In this document: positions 33,884 to 43,921 of the stretch, piece after piece | Numbering within the stretch: position 1 is the first letter of the stretch | How the letters are laid out: each line of letters begins with the position of its first letter | NCBI GenBank assembly: GCA_958298945.1 | Contig: CATQJD010000122.1 | Coordinates: 158,013 to 222,012, forward strand | Source of the DNA: Atherix ibis | Taxonomy: Eukaryota > Arthropoda > Insecta > Diptera > Athericidae | DNA: 64,000 nt | Direction: 5' to 3' | Translations under genes and position numbers: made by a program | Notes under the pieces: generated by a model | The model's database searches: none | What the model was told of the DNA's origin: nothing | The model's input: the letters and a program-made list of their open reading frames with translations, nothing else

Positions 33884-34870
33884 TTATTCTCCATCTAGTA
33901 AACCAGTTCTGGAGGGTTTGGATTTGGATTTGGAGAGTTTCGAAAGCATGTTGGGGATTTGCGCTAGATGCAAGGCATCGGCGTACATAGCAAAGAAAAT
34001 ATTAGGGCAAAATGGGATATCGGATGTGTAAATGTTGTAGAGGATGGGTCGAAGTATGCTATCCTGAGGAACCCCAGCCAATGGCGGAGAGATATTGGAG
34101 AGTTCGTTGGATTCATTTACTTGGAAGTATCGGTTGGAAAGGAATTATCTTAGGACTAGGAAATAATTGGAAGGAAGCAACCTCTTGAGTTTCCAGAGTA
34201 GACCCGGGTGCCAAAATCTATCAAAAGCTTGACTTATATCAAGAAAAACATCGGGACAGTACTCTTTTCTTTCTAAAGAGGATGCAATGAAATCGACAAC
34301 TCGATGACACTGCTGGGTAGTGGAGTGCTTGGCGCGGAAACCAAATTGGTGATTAAGAATTAAATTTGAAGATTCGTGTAGAGGATGTAAGCGGCGAAGG
34401 AGGATTTTTTCAAAGATTTTTGAGAGTAGTGGAAGGAAACTTATTGGCCTGTAGGAAGTGGGGCGGTTTATTGGTTTATTGGGCTTAGGGACCATTTTAA
34501 TGATGGCAAATTTCCAGAGGATTGGGAAATGTGTTGTTCTAAGGATGGAGTTATATATTGTGGCAAGGAAAACTACTGCTCTTTTAGAGAGTTGTTGGAG
34601 TATATTAGAGGTAATCAGATCATAGTCAGGAGCTTTATTTTTGGGAAGGAGCTTGATTAAATTGGCAACTTCGGAAGGAGTGATTGCCTTAGGGGGAAGA
34701 CTAATGGATAAAGGAATAGATGGTTCCGTCTCGATTGTAGTACAATGAGTCCTTTCTAATATATCCTCATGTGGAGTAAATATTTGTACAATGTGTTCAG
34801 CAAAAGCGTCTGCTTTATGTTTGTCCGTTTTGGCCCGGTTCCGTCAGTTTTTCGTAAAGGGTGCTTTGTT
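33884..34870 (-). pseudogene. Jockey RT domain, copy 2
   Basis: Reading down the minus strand: AITPSEVANLIKLLPKNKAP, WKFAIIKMVPKPNKPINRPT, SYRPISFLPLLSKIFEKILL, QFGFRAKHSTTQQCHRVVDF, VFLDISQAFDRFWHPGLLWK (first catalytic Asp), LAGVPQDSILRPILYNIYTS, then AMYADALHLAQIPN. The last block should be YADDTACLAF: compared with copy 1, eleven bases are missing at about 33,977, which destroys the second catalytic Asp and shifts the frame. The rest is open apart from a break between 34,145 and 34,081. Very little other decay, so the insertion is fairly recent. Confidence 0.88.
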
Positions 34871-35394
34871 TTTCTATAAGATAGTATTTGTCTTGTAGCA
34901 GTCCACAAAGTTCTGTTTTTCGTTAGGGTTAAAGTGTAGTTTCTAAAACGTTCTGTATTGTATTTAATGAGTTCGTCATGTAGTTCTTTTTGCAGCTTGT
35001 TCAGTTTGGCTTTGTCGCTGGGTATTCTTGTATGTTGCCTATGAGCTCTTGCTTTTCGTGTTTCTGCAATAAGACGCCTAATTTTTAATGGTTGAATTGT
35101 CAGGTTTTATGTAGGTTTTGAGTTTTTACTTTTTTGCGAAAAGGCTGTAGCGTTTTGTAATAAATATGTAAGCTTGTGTACCGCGTCATCTAGTTCTTGT
35201 TCTGTTTTTAAGCTTTGTCGTAAGTCTAAATGCTCGTCAATATATTGTTTGAATAATTCCCAATCAATTGGTCCATTAATAAGTCTCGGCGCATTGACTT
35301 TTGGAGTGGATTGGGAATCGAGGACTAGTAGAACAGGGCTATGGTCGGAGTTTAATGTTGGAGGAATTCATGGGACTAGTTATAAAGTAATCTA

Positions 35395-35790
35395 GAATGT
35401 CAGGAAGCTTAGATCGGGAAGTTGGCCAGTAAGTGAGAGTCGGAGGAGAGATGACTTGGTAGGGAGAGGATGAAAGCACTTGGTTAAGAATAATCCCACG
35501 GGGATTGGAGACTCGACTGCTCCATTGTGGGTATTTGGCGTTAAAGTCACCACCAGCAATGAATGAATTCCCAAGAGCTTGAAAAAATGAACTAAATTCA
35601 AGGGAGTTTATATGTTTATTAGGAGGGCATTAGGTTGCGGCAATAGTTAAGGGGACAGGGGAGCAGTCAATTGATATTGCGGTGGATTGAAGAAAATCTT
35701 CTGCAATATAGGAATGAAAAGCAAAGGATAAAGAATTTCTAATGAGGATAGCAGTGCCACCGTAGCAGTATTGTCAGGGTGGTCGGTCCT
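35395..35790 (-). pseudogene. Jockey endonuclease, copy 2
   Basis: Apurinic-type endonuclease that nicks the target DNA. Minus-strand motifs in order: GGTAILIRNSLSFAFHS, FFQALGNSFIAGGDFNAKYP (GDFNAK catalytic block), NPRGIILNQVLSSS, TYWPTSRSKLPDILDYFI (family: PTxxxxxxPDILDFF). The final SDHxPV block lies lower down near 35,345. At least one stop (after AAT) is present. The N-terminal block with the first catalytic residues is missing because of the truncation at about 35,790. Confidence 0.82.
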
Positions 35791-36210
35791 GAACGTTCCA
35801 ATTACGATCATATCGTCTAAATATATCAGACAGCTATATAATATTATTTCAGAAAGCACCAACTTTATAAGCCTCTTGAATATAGCATGTACTTTGCATA
35901 ATGCAAATGGCATAACTCTGAATTACAATAGTTATTTACCTGTAAGAACGCCATTTTGTCCTCCCCCTTTTCGTCAGTGTTCACCTGCCAGTAGGCACTT
36001 TTAAAGTCTTTAGAGGAGAACCACGCCATGCCACTTAGCATATTATCAATTCTTAATAGTGGACCATTTATTGCTAACGTTGTTCAATTGGCGGTATTCT
36101 ACAGAGAGTTACATAGTTCCATGCTTTTTCACAGAATTGTAAGCTAACAGTGAACACTATGGACTAGATGAAGATTCGATGCCGCTACTTACTCGACTTA
36201 GGAAAACTTC
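35790..36210 (-). pseudogene. Gypsy D reverse transcriptase
   Basis: Minus-strand blocks: IESSSSP and a VKKHG (family: IEPSxSPxxSPVVLVKKKDG), VEYRQLNNVSNK (family: VDYRQLNxVTxK), GMAWFSSKDFKSAYWQVNTD (family: SxWFSxLDLKSGYWQV; first catalytic Asp kept), MPFALCKVHAIFKRLIKLVL (family: MPFGLCNAPATFxRLMxxVL) and SCLIYLDDMIVIGT, with an intact YLDD. About four stops or shifts break it. The order and wording fit gypsy-type pol well. Confidence 0.8.
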
Positions 36211-36406
36211 TTGACCCTTGGCGAGTATATATTGTATTTTTTCTGTTAATTTTGTGTTCCACCAATCCAGTCTGTTCGATGTCACTTTCATGTATGGAAC
36301 AGAGAAAATATCATTGTAATGCATGAGAAGTCCGCGTATTTGTTTTATTTCTACTATGTACGTAGAATTTTATGACTAGGAGTAGTTTGAATCCCTACTA
36401 ACTTTG

Positions 36407-36476
36407 TACGATGTGGAAACCGATAACTGTTTGACGTGCCATCTTACGATGTGGAAACCGATAACTGTTTGACGTG
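36407..36476. repeat. 38-bp tandem duplication
   Basis: tacgatgtggaaaccgataa and the following dozen bases occur twice head to tail with period 38. Confidence 0.95.
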
Positions 36477-36699
36477 TTCCTGTATCCAGACTTAATAATC
36501 CGGCATTTTATCAATTTCTCCGTCTGTTATAAGGCTATTTACATCATAAGCCTATAAAATTCTTATAAAGAAGGTTTCCTTTATAACAGCGGGGATACGC
36601 CCCTCTTTCCTTGCGTTTATTCGTTTAAATGATTTATTTATGCAGGGTCACCAGCTCGACGCGTGATTGCTAATTTCTGAATCTTTATATTTGGTACCT

Positions 36700-37420
36700 T
36701 CGTATCCGGGCAGTTCAAAGTAGAGTGGTTTCCATATTGATAGCATCTTAAATTAGACACACATCCATCTGGACTTGCACGAGTATCCGTTTCAATAATT
36801 GCTCTAACCTAGTTTTTTTAGTATCTGACGAATTGCATCTACCTCTAACGTATAAGCCAAGGGGTTTTTGAAGGTAGGAACATCCGTACAGCCGCTCTGA
36901 CTATATCAATTTCTTATCCCATCGATAAGAGCTTGGACCAATATATTATCGATTAAAGAAGTTGATGTAGACTGATATGTTTTTCGCACCAACTTCTTAA
37001 TTTCTCGTTTCTACAATTGAACACCTTCATTATAAAGCTTAATTTGAAATTTAAGCTGTACTTGGAAGGCATGATCTAGATGACTCTCTTCATAGCATAA
37101 TTCCAGCGCTTCTAATAAATGATAATATGTAACTTCACCATCAAGAGCCTCTAACACTGTAAGAGCCTGATTGTGTAAATCCAGTATTACTATAATATAT
37201 GCTTGTTGATCTTCGCCATATATTCAAACTGTAACTTGTATGTCGACAATGATAAACTATTATCAAACGGTGGAATCTTGAATTTGCCATCAGCCTATGC
37301 GGCACAAGTGCAGCCGATGCTTGAGCTACTAATCGCTACAATTTCTGTAATTCTTGTTCTTATTTTGTTAAGTTTAACTATCAACGTCCCCTCCATTATG
37401 TTGACTTTATTAGTATAAGT
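36700..37420 (-). pseudogene. Gypsy D Gag (capsid and zinc knuckle)
   Basis: Minus-strand reading across several shifts: KIPPFDNSLSLSTYKLQFEY (family: PxFDGxxSWxxYxxQFE, capsid start), LDLHNQALTVLEALDGEVTY, YHLLEALELCYEESHLDHAF (family: LxxALExRYGxxHLxxxY), QVQLKFQIKLYNEGVQLQKR, ILVQALIDGIRN (family: FIDGLRD), then LRCYQYGNHSTLNCPD, a CCHC zinc knuckle whose second Cys is Tyr. A typical gypsy-type gag, now unreadable as one protein. Confidence 0.72.
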
Positions 37421-37424
37421 TTAT

Positions 37425-38175
37425 TTAATGTCATATAACTAATGTTAAATAATACTACGGGACATCTCATACAACAGCAATTAAGATACACCCAATCAAC
37501 GCGTAAAACCGATATGTCAACTATTGGATTTGCCGACCTCAGCTGGGTGTTTAAACAAGACAGTCGCACAAGGGTACTCTACAATATATTTCTATAAAGA
37601 ATCAATCAAATTTAGTGACGGTTTATGTCTGATTGATTGAAGTTGTTTAAGCAGTTTCATGATTTGTGGTACTCGGTGCTATAATTGTAGAATTTAGAAG
37701 CTAATTTTATTAAAGTTGAGCTGTACACGTATATCTGAGCTGATGATGGTTAGAATTAACTCATATTTGAAATGTCCGTTGACTATGCTTTCCTGCCTGT
37801 GGGGGCGCTAAACATATATTTTTGCCCAGTGATTTAAAATAGTTTAGAATAAGGAGACTAATAGATTTGCCTTCATTGTCTGAAACGAGTTTCTTGGATA
37901 CCGTTCTAATTTCGTCATTTTATCACAAAGCTGTAGAGTAGTTTTATTATTCTCAGACTTCTCAAATCAAGTATCTCTTTGGTTGGTGTTGTGAAAGTGG
38001 AACACCAGGATTGTTTTTCCTAAATAATTTACTATATATTTATTAAAATGAATGCCATAAATTATTATGAAATTAAAACTTCTATGGTTAGCAAATCGCA
38101 AGGGTCGCGAAAAGCAGTATGAAGAAGCATGGTAAAATAATTGTAACATTAACCACTTTAACATTATTTAATTAT
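37425..38175. other. Spacer, no gene seen
   Basis: No recognised coding sequence on either strand. Confidence 0.5.
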
Positions 38176-38179
38176 ACAA

Positions 38180-38400
38180 TAGATAAATATCATTATGCAC
38201 TTTATGCCGAAAAATATTCCACTTTTTTGAACAGACGATAAAAATCAATCTTCGAATTTTATTCCGACATCATTTGGCCAATTTTGATTTATAAATTTGA
38301 TTGTTTCTTTGTTCGACTTTTTGTTAAAACGCATGAATACTCTTCTTATAATCTTCCATATGAACTTTTGTAAATAAATACTCGTATTTAAGTTCGCTTT
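38180..38400 (-). repeat. Candidate LTR, distal copy
   Basis: Shares strings such as tattccactttt, ttttattccgacatcattt and catgaatactct with bases 44,668-44,870, same orientation. The two bracket the BEL/Pao pol remnant and could be its 3' and 5' LTRs. Exact ends (TG...CA) were not found. Confidence 0.4.
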
Positions 38401-38479
38401 AATACATTATTTTATTTTCAGTTATAAATATTATTTTATTTTCTGTATACTCGTAATAAATTATGTTATTGTCATTTTT

Positions 38480-38720
38480 TTGGTTTCAGTTTAATACATT
38501 ATTATTTTATTTTATTAAACTTATTATTTTATTTATTTTACTTATTATTTTATTTCCATTCGACTTATTATTTTATTTCATTTAACTTATTATTTTATTA
38601 TATTTAACTTATTATTTTGTTTTATTTAACTTATCATTTTATTCTATTTAACTATTTCTTTTATTTCATTTAACTTACTATTATTTTCATTAAACTTATC
38701 ATTTTTAATTCAGTTTTTAT
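38480..38720. repeat. Degenerate ~20-bp minisatellite
   Basis: About ten variants of a unit like tttaacttattattttattt in a row. Similar units recur at 44,930-45,010, next to the other LTR-like copy. Confidence 0.85.
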
Positions 38721-38768
38721 TAAAATATAAATAAACTTTAAAGGAAAAAACTGGTTTTCTGCGCAGTT

Positions 38769-38883
38769 TACTATGATAAAAAAAACCATCACGATAGATA
38801 TTAATATAGCAAGGATAAATAAGCTTAGTTTATTTTATACTTGCTATATTAATATCTATTATGACAGTAGTTTAATCATAGTA
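38769..38883. repeat. Long imperfect hairpin
   Basis: Inner arms of 20 bases, atagatattaatatagcaag (38,794-38,813) and exact reverse complement (38,840-38,859), with a 26-base loop; outer arms tactatgat (38,769-38,777) and atcatagta (38,875-38,883). Confidence 0.92.
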
Positions 38884-38934
38884 GTTAACATACGATCTTT
38901 TCATGATTTCAGATCAGTTTTGTTGTAAAGGTAG

Positions 38935-39074
38935 GTTAATTAGATTAGTAGAAGTACAAATCGCTACAAATACAAACAAAGGGACGATATGTAAGATATG
39001 TGTGCTTCTAATAGAAGGAAGTCGTCCCTTTGTTCGTATTTGTAATAATTTGCACTTCTACTACTATAATTAAC
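38935..39074. repeat. 53-bp-arm imperfect hairpin
   Basis: Arms 38,935-38,987 and 39,022-39,074 pair at roughly 45 of 53 positions (including a fully paired aacaaagggacga end), with a 34-base loop. It overlaps the end of the BEL/Pao integrase remnant. Confidence 0.92.
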
Positions 39075-39970
39075 TTATCTTTTCCAGAAATTTTTTTTAC
39101 GATTCTTCCTAATGACCAGAGAGTTAGAGGCGTGTTGTCTCCTTTAATAATGACAACCTCTTGTTCTTCCATATTTGGTTAACTGTTGCACCTTTTTCGG
39201 TTTCTGTTGTAATTGGTTCAGTTAATTTGTTGACCTTTACTTTCGAAATTATCACAACTGTAATCGCATATGCTTTGAATATTGCGCCAGCCTAACTTTA
39301 GAATCGCGAAAATATTGCTCTGAAACTGCATCTAAAAGCTTGTACAATTAAAAACTAAGCATTTTAATCCACCAGCAGCAGTAAAATGAGGTTTTGCTGG
39401 TATAGTATAATGCCAATTGATAGCTTTCTACTAATAGGGTTCGTGATAATTCTGGGCTCTTTTCCAATATGATTTCTGCACCCTTCTAATTTGTACCACT
39501 TCTATGCTAGTGAATTTGCCAGTTTATCCTTAGTTAATACGTATCGCCACTTTTCTAGTTGAATGAGATACTGAATATCAGCAACTTGATGTGGTACATA
39601 ATTTTTCAGTCTAGTAGTTTTACATTTTATCCCAGTGCAATCAATTAATTTCGCTAGTAGAATAGTACCATTGAATTGTAGCCTCGGTAGTATTGTCGGT
39701 TTAATTGGAGTAAACTCTTTTTTTCGCTGTTAATATTCTAAATTTTTACCTTTGGAGTTTTAATTCTATGCGTATATATGCCACGGATGCAAAAACTTTA
39801 ATAGTTGCTTTACAAAACTTTAATAGTTGTATGTTTAGATATTTCAGTAATCCTCATCCAATGTGGTATTTCTAGTTATTCTAAGTATCATAAGTTTTTT
39901 AAAAATCATTGCCATCTTAAATCAATTTCCAGGTTTATTTCAACATTTTATTCGTAACCAATTATACAAA
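39060..39970 (-). pseudogene. BEL/Pao pol: RNase H to integrase end
   Basis: Minus-strand pieces in BEL/Pao order: LEIPHWMRI (family: IPRWI), FASVAYIRIELK (family: AYAAVVYIR), LTAKKRV with TILPRLQFNGTILLAKLI (family: VAPIKxxTIPRLEL), KNYVPHQVADIQYLIQLEKW and RYVLTKDKLANSLA (family: FVANRVxEIQxLTxxxxWRHVPTxxNPADxxSRG), WHYTIPAKPHFTAAGG (family: WxFNPPxAPHFGG), and finally EEQEVVIIKGDNTPLTLWSL with GRIVKKISGKDK (family: DLVLIKEDNxPPxxWxLGRI), the C-terminal domain after the integrase. The integrase core is mostly deleted. Stops throughout. Confidence 0.78.
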
Positions 39971-40009
39971 ATGGCTTTTTTTTATGTTTAGATTAATGAG
40001 GTACCTTCA

Positions 40010-41060
40010 AAAAGTACTCGCCCGGAAATTTTTCCTGCCAGGCGAGTTATGCGGGATTTTTACCTCGCTAAAACTTAACCTGCACCTCTGATCTTGCTCC
40101 CGGAACGATGGTTCCCCGGCGGCACTCTTTGTAAATACTACTTCGCCGGGGTATTCTTGTTTGATGCTACTGCTGTCCCGACGTTATGACGCCTTGCGGC
40201 CTATTCTTCGTACGTTATGTGGAGATCCTTGATAATGGATTCCGCGTACACTGCAATTCTGTTCCAAGCCGATTGGCTCTTCAGCATGCACTCCACTATA
40301 TTTTCAGGACTGATGGAACGGTCCAGATTTCTCTCCAGTTCCACCCGCGTCTCTGGAAGAACACGTGTTCTGCGTCTTCGATTACATCGCGGCAATGATG
40401 ACAGTTTGGGGAGTCAGTTCTCTTGAATCTGTACAAGTATGCCCGAAAGCATCCATGCCCAGTCAAGAGTTGGGTGATGTAATACCCGACTTCCCCGTGC
40501 AGGCGAGTGACCCATTTGGTAACATGTGGGATCAGCCGATGAGTCCACCGACCCTTCGTCGAGTTGTCCCATCTCTCTTGCCAGAGGCGAAGACTCTCGG
40601 GTCTCTCCTCTTCACAGAGGACCTTTGGCCGCTCTTCCTTCTTCCTACGATGTTGGCGTTCCCGCTCTCCTGCCAGGATATCGATGGGTGGGCATGATGC
40701 CACAACGTTGAACGCATCGTGTGATACCGTTCGGTATGCTGACGCCACTCTGATCGCTGAGAGCCGCTGGACTGATGTCATTGTCTTGCGGTATGTTGTT
40801 AGCTCTAGCGATTTCGCCCATACTGGTGCTCTGTATAGCAGGACGGAGGTAACCACAGTTGCCAGTAGTCGCCTTCGAATTCGCCTGGGGCCTCCGATAT
40901 TGGGCATTATCCGCGAAAGTTCGCCCTGTACTGCTGATGCCTTCCTGCTGATGTGTGCTCCTTGTAGTTGAGTCTGGCATCCAAGACCACTCCTAGATAC
41001 CTGATGTAGGGTAGCGACCGGAAGTATACATAATGGCTGTGTAATTACTTTTGCTACAAT
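40010..41060 (-). pseudogene. R1-type LINE, 5'-truncated, inserted in BEL/Pao
   Basis: C-terminal half of a LINE ORF2 on the minus strand. From about 41,035: IRYLGVVLDARLNYKEH, then after a shift SAVQGELSRIMPNIGGPRRI, RRRLLATVVTSVLLYRAPVW, SAIRVASAYRTVSHDAFNVV, ERWDNSTKGRWTHRLIPHVT, LLTGHGCFRAYLYRFKRTDS and the zinc-finger-like CHHCRDVIEDAEHVFFQ, after which a frameshift near 40,345 leads into VELERNLDRSISPENIVECM and ITYEE at the stop. RT core and endonuclease are absent. GC content near 50% contrasts with the AT-rich host element. It splits the BEL/Pao remnant: RT is at 41,085-41,430 and RNase H resumes below 39,970. 3' UTR about 40,010-40,200; the 3' end has no poly(A). Confidence 0.85.
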
Positions 41061-41084
41061 CATTACAGTAACCATCTAAGCTAA

Positions 41085-41430
41085 GGGATCATGCTAGGGG
41101 GTAAATTTGAATAATATTTTTCTTTAAGTTAGCACAGACTCATTATCTTTGAGTTAATTGAAAACTTTAAATAATCGGAACTTGCAATCCACTTTTTACG
41201 CCGAGTTTTTTTGCTTGAGCCTTTTCAAATTTTAGCCATCTTCAATTCGATATGATCGAGTGGTAGATGGGATAGTACTTTCTTGTAATTAGTTGCATAC
41301 TTTCGAAAATGAAATTTTATTCGATGAATCATTTTAATGAACTGGTATTGAAGCTCCTTTGCCTCACTTATATTATCAGTACCTGTCAATAAATCGTCAA
41401 AATAAAAGTCGCTAATTGTTACCTTGCTTG
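41085..41430 (-). pseudogene. BEL/Pao pol: reverse transcriptase end
   Basis: Minus-strand reading: DFYFDDLLTGTDNISEAKEL (family: DFYVDDLLTGxxTxEEA; catalytic DD intact), FHFRKYATNYKKVLSHLPLD (family: FxLRKWASNxxxLLxxLP), then LGVKWIASSDYLKFSI (family: KTLGxxWxxxxDxFxF). This wording is specific to BEL/Pao. One stop and one shift are seen. The upstream RT blocks are not readable. It is continuous with 39,060-39,970 once the LINE insertion is taken out. Confidence 0.82.
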
Positions 41431-41589
41431 ATTATAGCCAATACTAATATTCATCGACCGTAATATCGTTTTGGTTGTTCTCACCTCCTAAAATTGACTG
41501 GCGGTGTGAAAAAAATAAATAAAAAAATTAATTGCGGATTGAGTTAGGTATATTAGCAGCTTGATCATGAAGAGGAGCAGGGTGTATTA

Positions 41590-41805
41590 TGATTAAAAGG
41601 TTAAAAAAGGAGAAATTAATTTAACCATTAGTATTGGATCTATGGAAAATAATAGTATTATAATTAATAGGTTAATAAAAGGAGAAATTAATTTAACCAT
41701 TAGTATTGGATCTATGGAAAATAATAGTATTATAATTAATAGGTTAATAAAAGGAGAAATTAATTCAACCATTAGTATTGGATCCATGGAAAATAATTGA
41801 AAATT
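41590..41805. repeat. 72-bp tandem repeat, about 2.8 copies
   Basis: Unit starts aggagaaattaatttaacca and recurs at 41,608, 41,680 and 41,752 with almost no change. 72 is a multiple of three, so the minus strand stays open over the array (a 24-residue hydrophobic unit), but there is no sign it is translated. Confidence 0.95.
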
Positions 41806-42059
41806 TCCTGGGTATTAGATGGAAAGAAGAAATTTTAAAAATTTGAAATTTAAAATGATCGTGAAGTTCAATAGGAGTATAGGTGGTAAGATATGATACT
41901 CAGAGAACACATCACCTTGCTAGGCATGCGGAGAATGTAGGGAGGGAGTTTGAAGCTTGTGCAAAGTAATGCTCTTGCATTCACCGTAAGAATAAAAAAT
42001 CACGACTGGGCATATAAGAAATATGAAGACACCCAAGGGTTTTAATTTCTCTATGGGAG

Positions 42060-42340
42060 GGCAAAAATCGGAGAGACGAAAAAAAATTGTAAAAAGATAA
42101 TGACCCTTAAATAAATATAAAATGCTGATTCGGGGGGTATTTGCATAAAAGCATCCTTGAGGTCCATGCTAGCTATGAAATCGGCGGAAAGAGCCAGCTA
42201 ATCTGACAATCAATCTAAGGAGACAGATAAGCATCCCATTCTGGTGAGGCCTGATCATCTCATGTTTTCTAACCAGTACCAAGGGAGAATTCTACGGGTT
42301 CTGATGCTTCTCAGTCACTCCAACTAACAATAATTGCTTT
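42060..42340 (-). pseudogene. Ty3/gypsy-like RT fragment E
   Basis: Minus strand: SPLVLVRKHEMIRPHQNG (family: SPxVLVRKKxGxxR), a shift, then SMDLKDAFMQIPPESAF (family: SxDLKDAFxQIPL, with the first catalytic Asp) and a GHYLF block. The remainder down to 41,830 is uncertain. It lies upstream of the BEL/Pao RT on the same strand but its wording is gypsy-like, so it is probably a separate insertion. Confidence 0.55.
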
Positions 42341-42405
42341 ACTTCCACGTCCATCAAATTTCATAGAGTGAAATATATATCTAAAAAATAAAGTGAAAGC
42401 ACCGT

Positions 42406-42759
42406 TTAATCAATAACGCGGATTCTACGTCGCTTTATTGTTCCAGTGTATGCGTTTTCTCTAAACCGGATACGGTATTCAAATGAAATTTTGACTGTAC
42501 TAGTTATAATATATGTTATTGTTCGTAAAATGATGTGTGTTTGCCAGAGTTGTTGAGTATAGAATTTACTGCTTGTACAACTACTAGTATAATACTCAAT
42601 TATAGTTCCTGAATTATTACTCGGGACTATGTAAATTAATATTTGTTTAGTAATGCTCCGAAACATAATCAGTATTTTAATCTGACTAATAGTTTCAGGT
42701 CTACTGCTATTTACTACATCACCGGTTGCGGAAATTTTTTTAAGTAAATGTTCAGTCAA
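42406..42759 (-). other. Unidentified 117-codon ORF
   Basis: Open frame on the minus strand ending in YTGTIKRRRIRVID. No signal peptide, domain or repeat was recognised. It lies between the gypsy-like RT scrap and a hairpin, inside the interval bracketed by the LTR-like repeats. It may be an undegraded piece of a retroelement or chance. Confidence 0.25.
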
Positions 42760-42958
42760 TAACTATTAAGCCACTCGGCCGAGGATACCATTAATTACGT
42801 GCTTATACTTTGCTTCCTAACACTTTCACGTGGATGTATAGGCGTATATCTCCTTCGAGAGGAACAATGGTAGCTGTGGCTAAACGCTCAGTTTGAAAAA
42901 TGTTCCTCCAGACAACCTTTTAACCTTGAGGTATATTATTTATAATGGTAACATTTTT

Positions 42959-43026
42959 GACGTGGTATAACTTCAGATATTCAGAGAGGTATTCCCCTCT
43001 CCGAATATCTGAAGTTATACCACGTC
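42959..43026. repeat. 31-bp hairpin, 6-base loop
   Basis: gacgtggtataacttcagat begins the left arm; the right arm is its reverse complement with one mismatch in 31 (A opposite C, position 24), around a tattcc loop. Confidence 0.95.
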
Positions 43027-43029
43027 ATA

Positions 43030-43920
43030 TATAACGAGGTATATATATATGATATATCGTATATGCTACGAGGTATTATCTGAGTCGAACGGCTTAATGG
43101 GGAAAACTTGTAGTTCAACGATGGAACATTCTGTTAGCATAAAATAGAGGCAGGGAGTATATAAAATATGATCTGTGACCTTATTTAAGTTGTTGTTTTC
43201 ATTGTTATTTATAATCATTGTATTAACGAGGGCATTAAAATTAGAATTATTTAATTTTGTATCGTTGAAGTAGGATAATTCCGCTTAGCCGCTGTGGTTT
43301 GAAATAGAATGACGATGATTGTTCAACTATCGGTTAGTCATTAGGCCGAGCCAGGGATTAGGTAAGGGCTGGTGTTATTCCTTCTCTATACTCTATCTCT
43401 TGTCCAAACATTATGTAGGATAACTTGGTTTGAGCAAAAGTAGTTGGTTCGATATTTGTTATCTTGTAAATAATATCAACGCTTATTGCATTATCAGCAT
43501 AGTGGAATAGGCTTATTGACCGGTTTGACCACTTCTACCCATGGGGCAGATTTAACGTCGTTCATCATCCCATCTCGGTTCCGGTACAATTGGTTGAGGA
43601 GGATTATAGCAGCAAATTATGTCATTCATTCTGCGAGAGGAATGTCATTTCAAATAATATTCTAAAATATTCAAGTTGGCTTCTAAAATAGTGTTCGTGC
43701 TTTATATAAATATCCGTGTTTTGGGTCACCCGAGTCGATCCACAATGCTGTTTTTATGTAAAACCTGTTGGAAAAGGATTTGCGGGTAATCTCATCCAAT
43801 ACTACTTGCTGACTGTTTTATTAATTAAAGTCTATGCATTGGCAGCTGGCAACGCAAAATCTCCGCTAAATAATTTACTGATTTGCTTGGGAATAAGGAG
43901 ATGCTCCACCGAACAAGCTT
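43030..43920. other. No gene recognised
   Basis: Moderately AT-rich. Open reading on either strand is short. It could be the decayed middle of the BEL/Pao element (gag-protease), but no motif supports that. Confidence 0.4.
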
Positions 43921-43921
43921 G

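Larger units (their letters stand above)
33142..35790 (-). mobile_element. Jockey-type LINE, copy 2 (5' truncated)
   Basis: Same family as copy 1. The 3' end lies in a T-rich run at 33,142-33,179 followed by sequence nearly identical to 6,687 onward. On the minus strand it contains the endonuclease from about 35,790, the linker, the RT and the 3' region; ORF1 is absent, the usual result of incomplete reverse transcription. Its 5' end abuts a gypsy RT (next entries), so it probably landed inside that older element. Confidence 0.88.
35790..37420 (-). mobile_element. Ty3/gypsy gag-RT remnant D
   Basis: Decayed LTR element on the minus strand. gag is at 37,420-36,700, an unreadable protease zone follows at about 36,640-36,220, and the RT begins at about 36,210 and is cut by Jockey copy 2 at about 35,790. 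Many stops. LTRs and integrase were not found here. Confidence 0.72.

Noticed and set aside
38480..39080. CRISPR-like array (repeated tttaacttattatttt units near hairpins)
   Set aside because: Units are contiguous and degenerate without spacers, in a eukaryotic transposon context.
40365..40971. Plus-strand ORFs of 110-135 codons
   Set aside because: Antisense shadows of the R1-type LINE C-terminal region.
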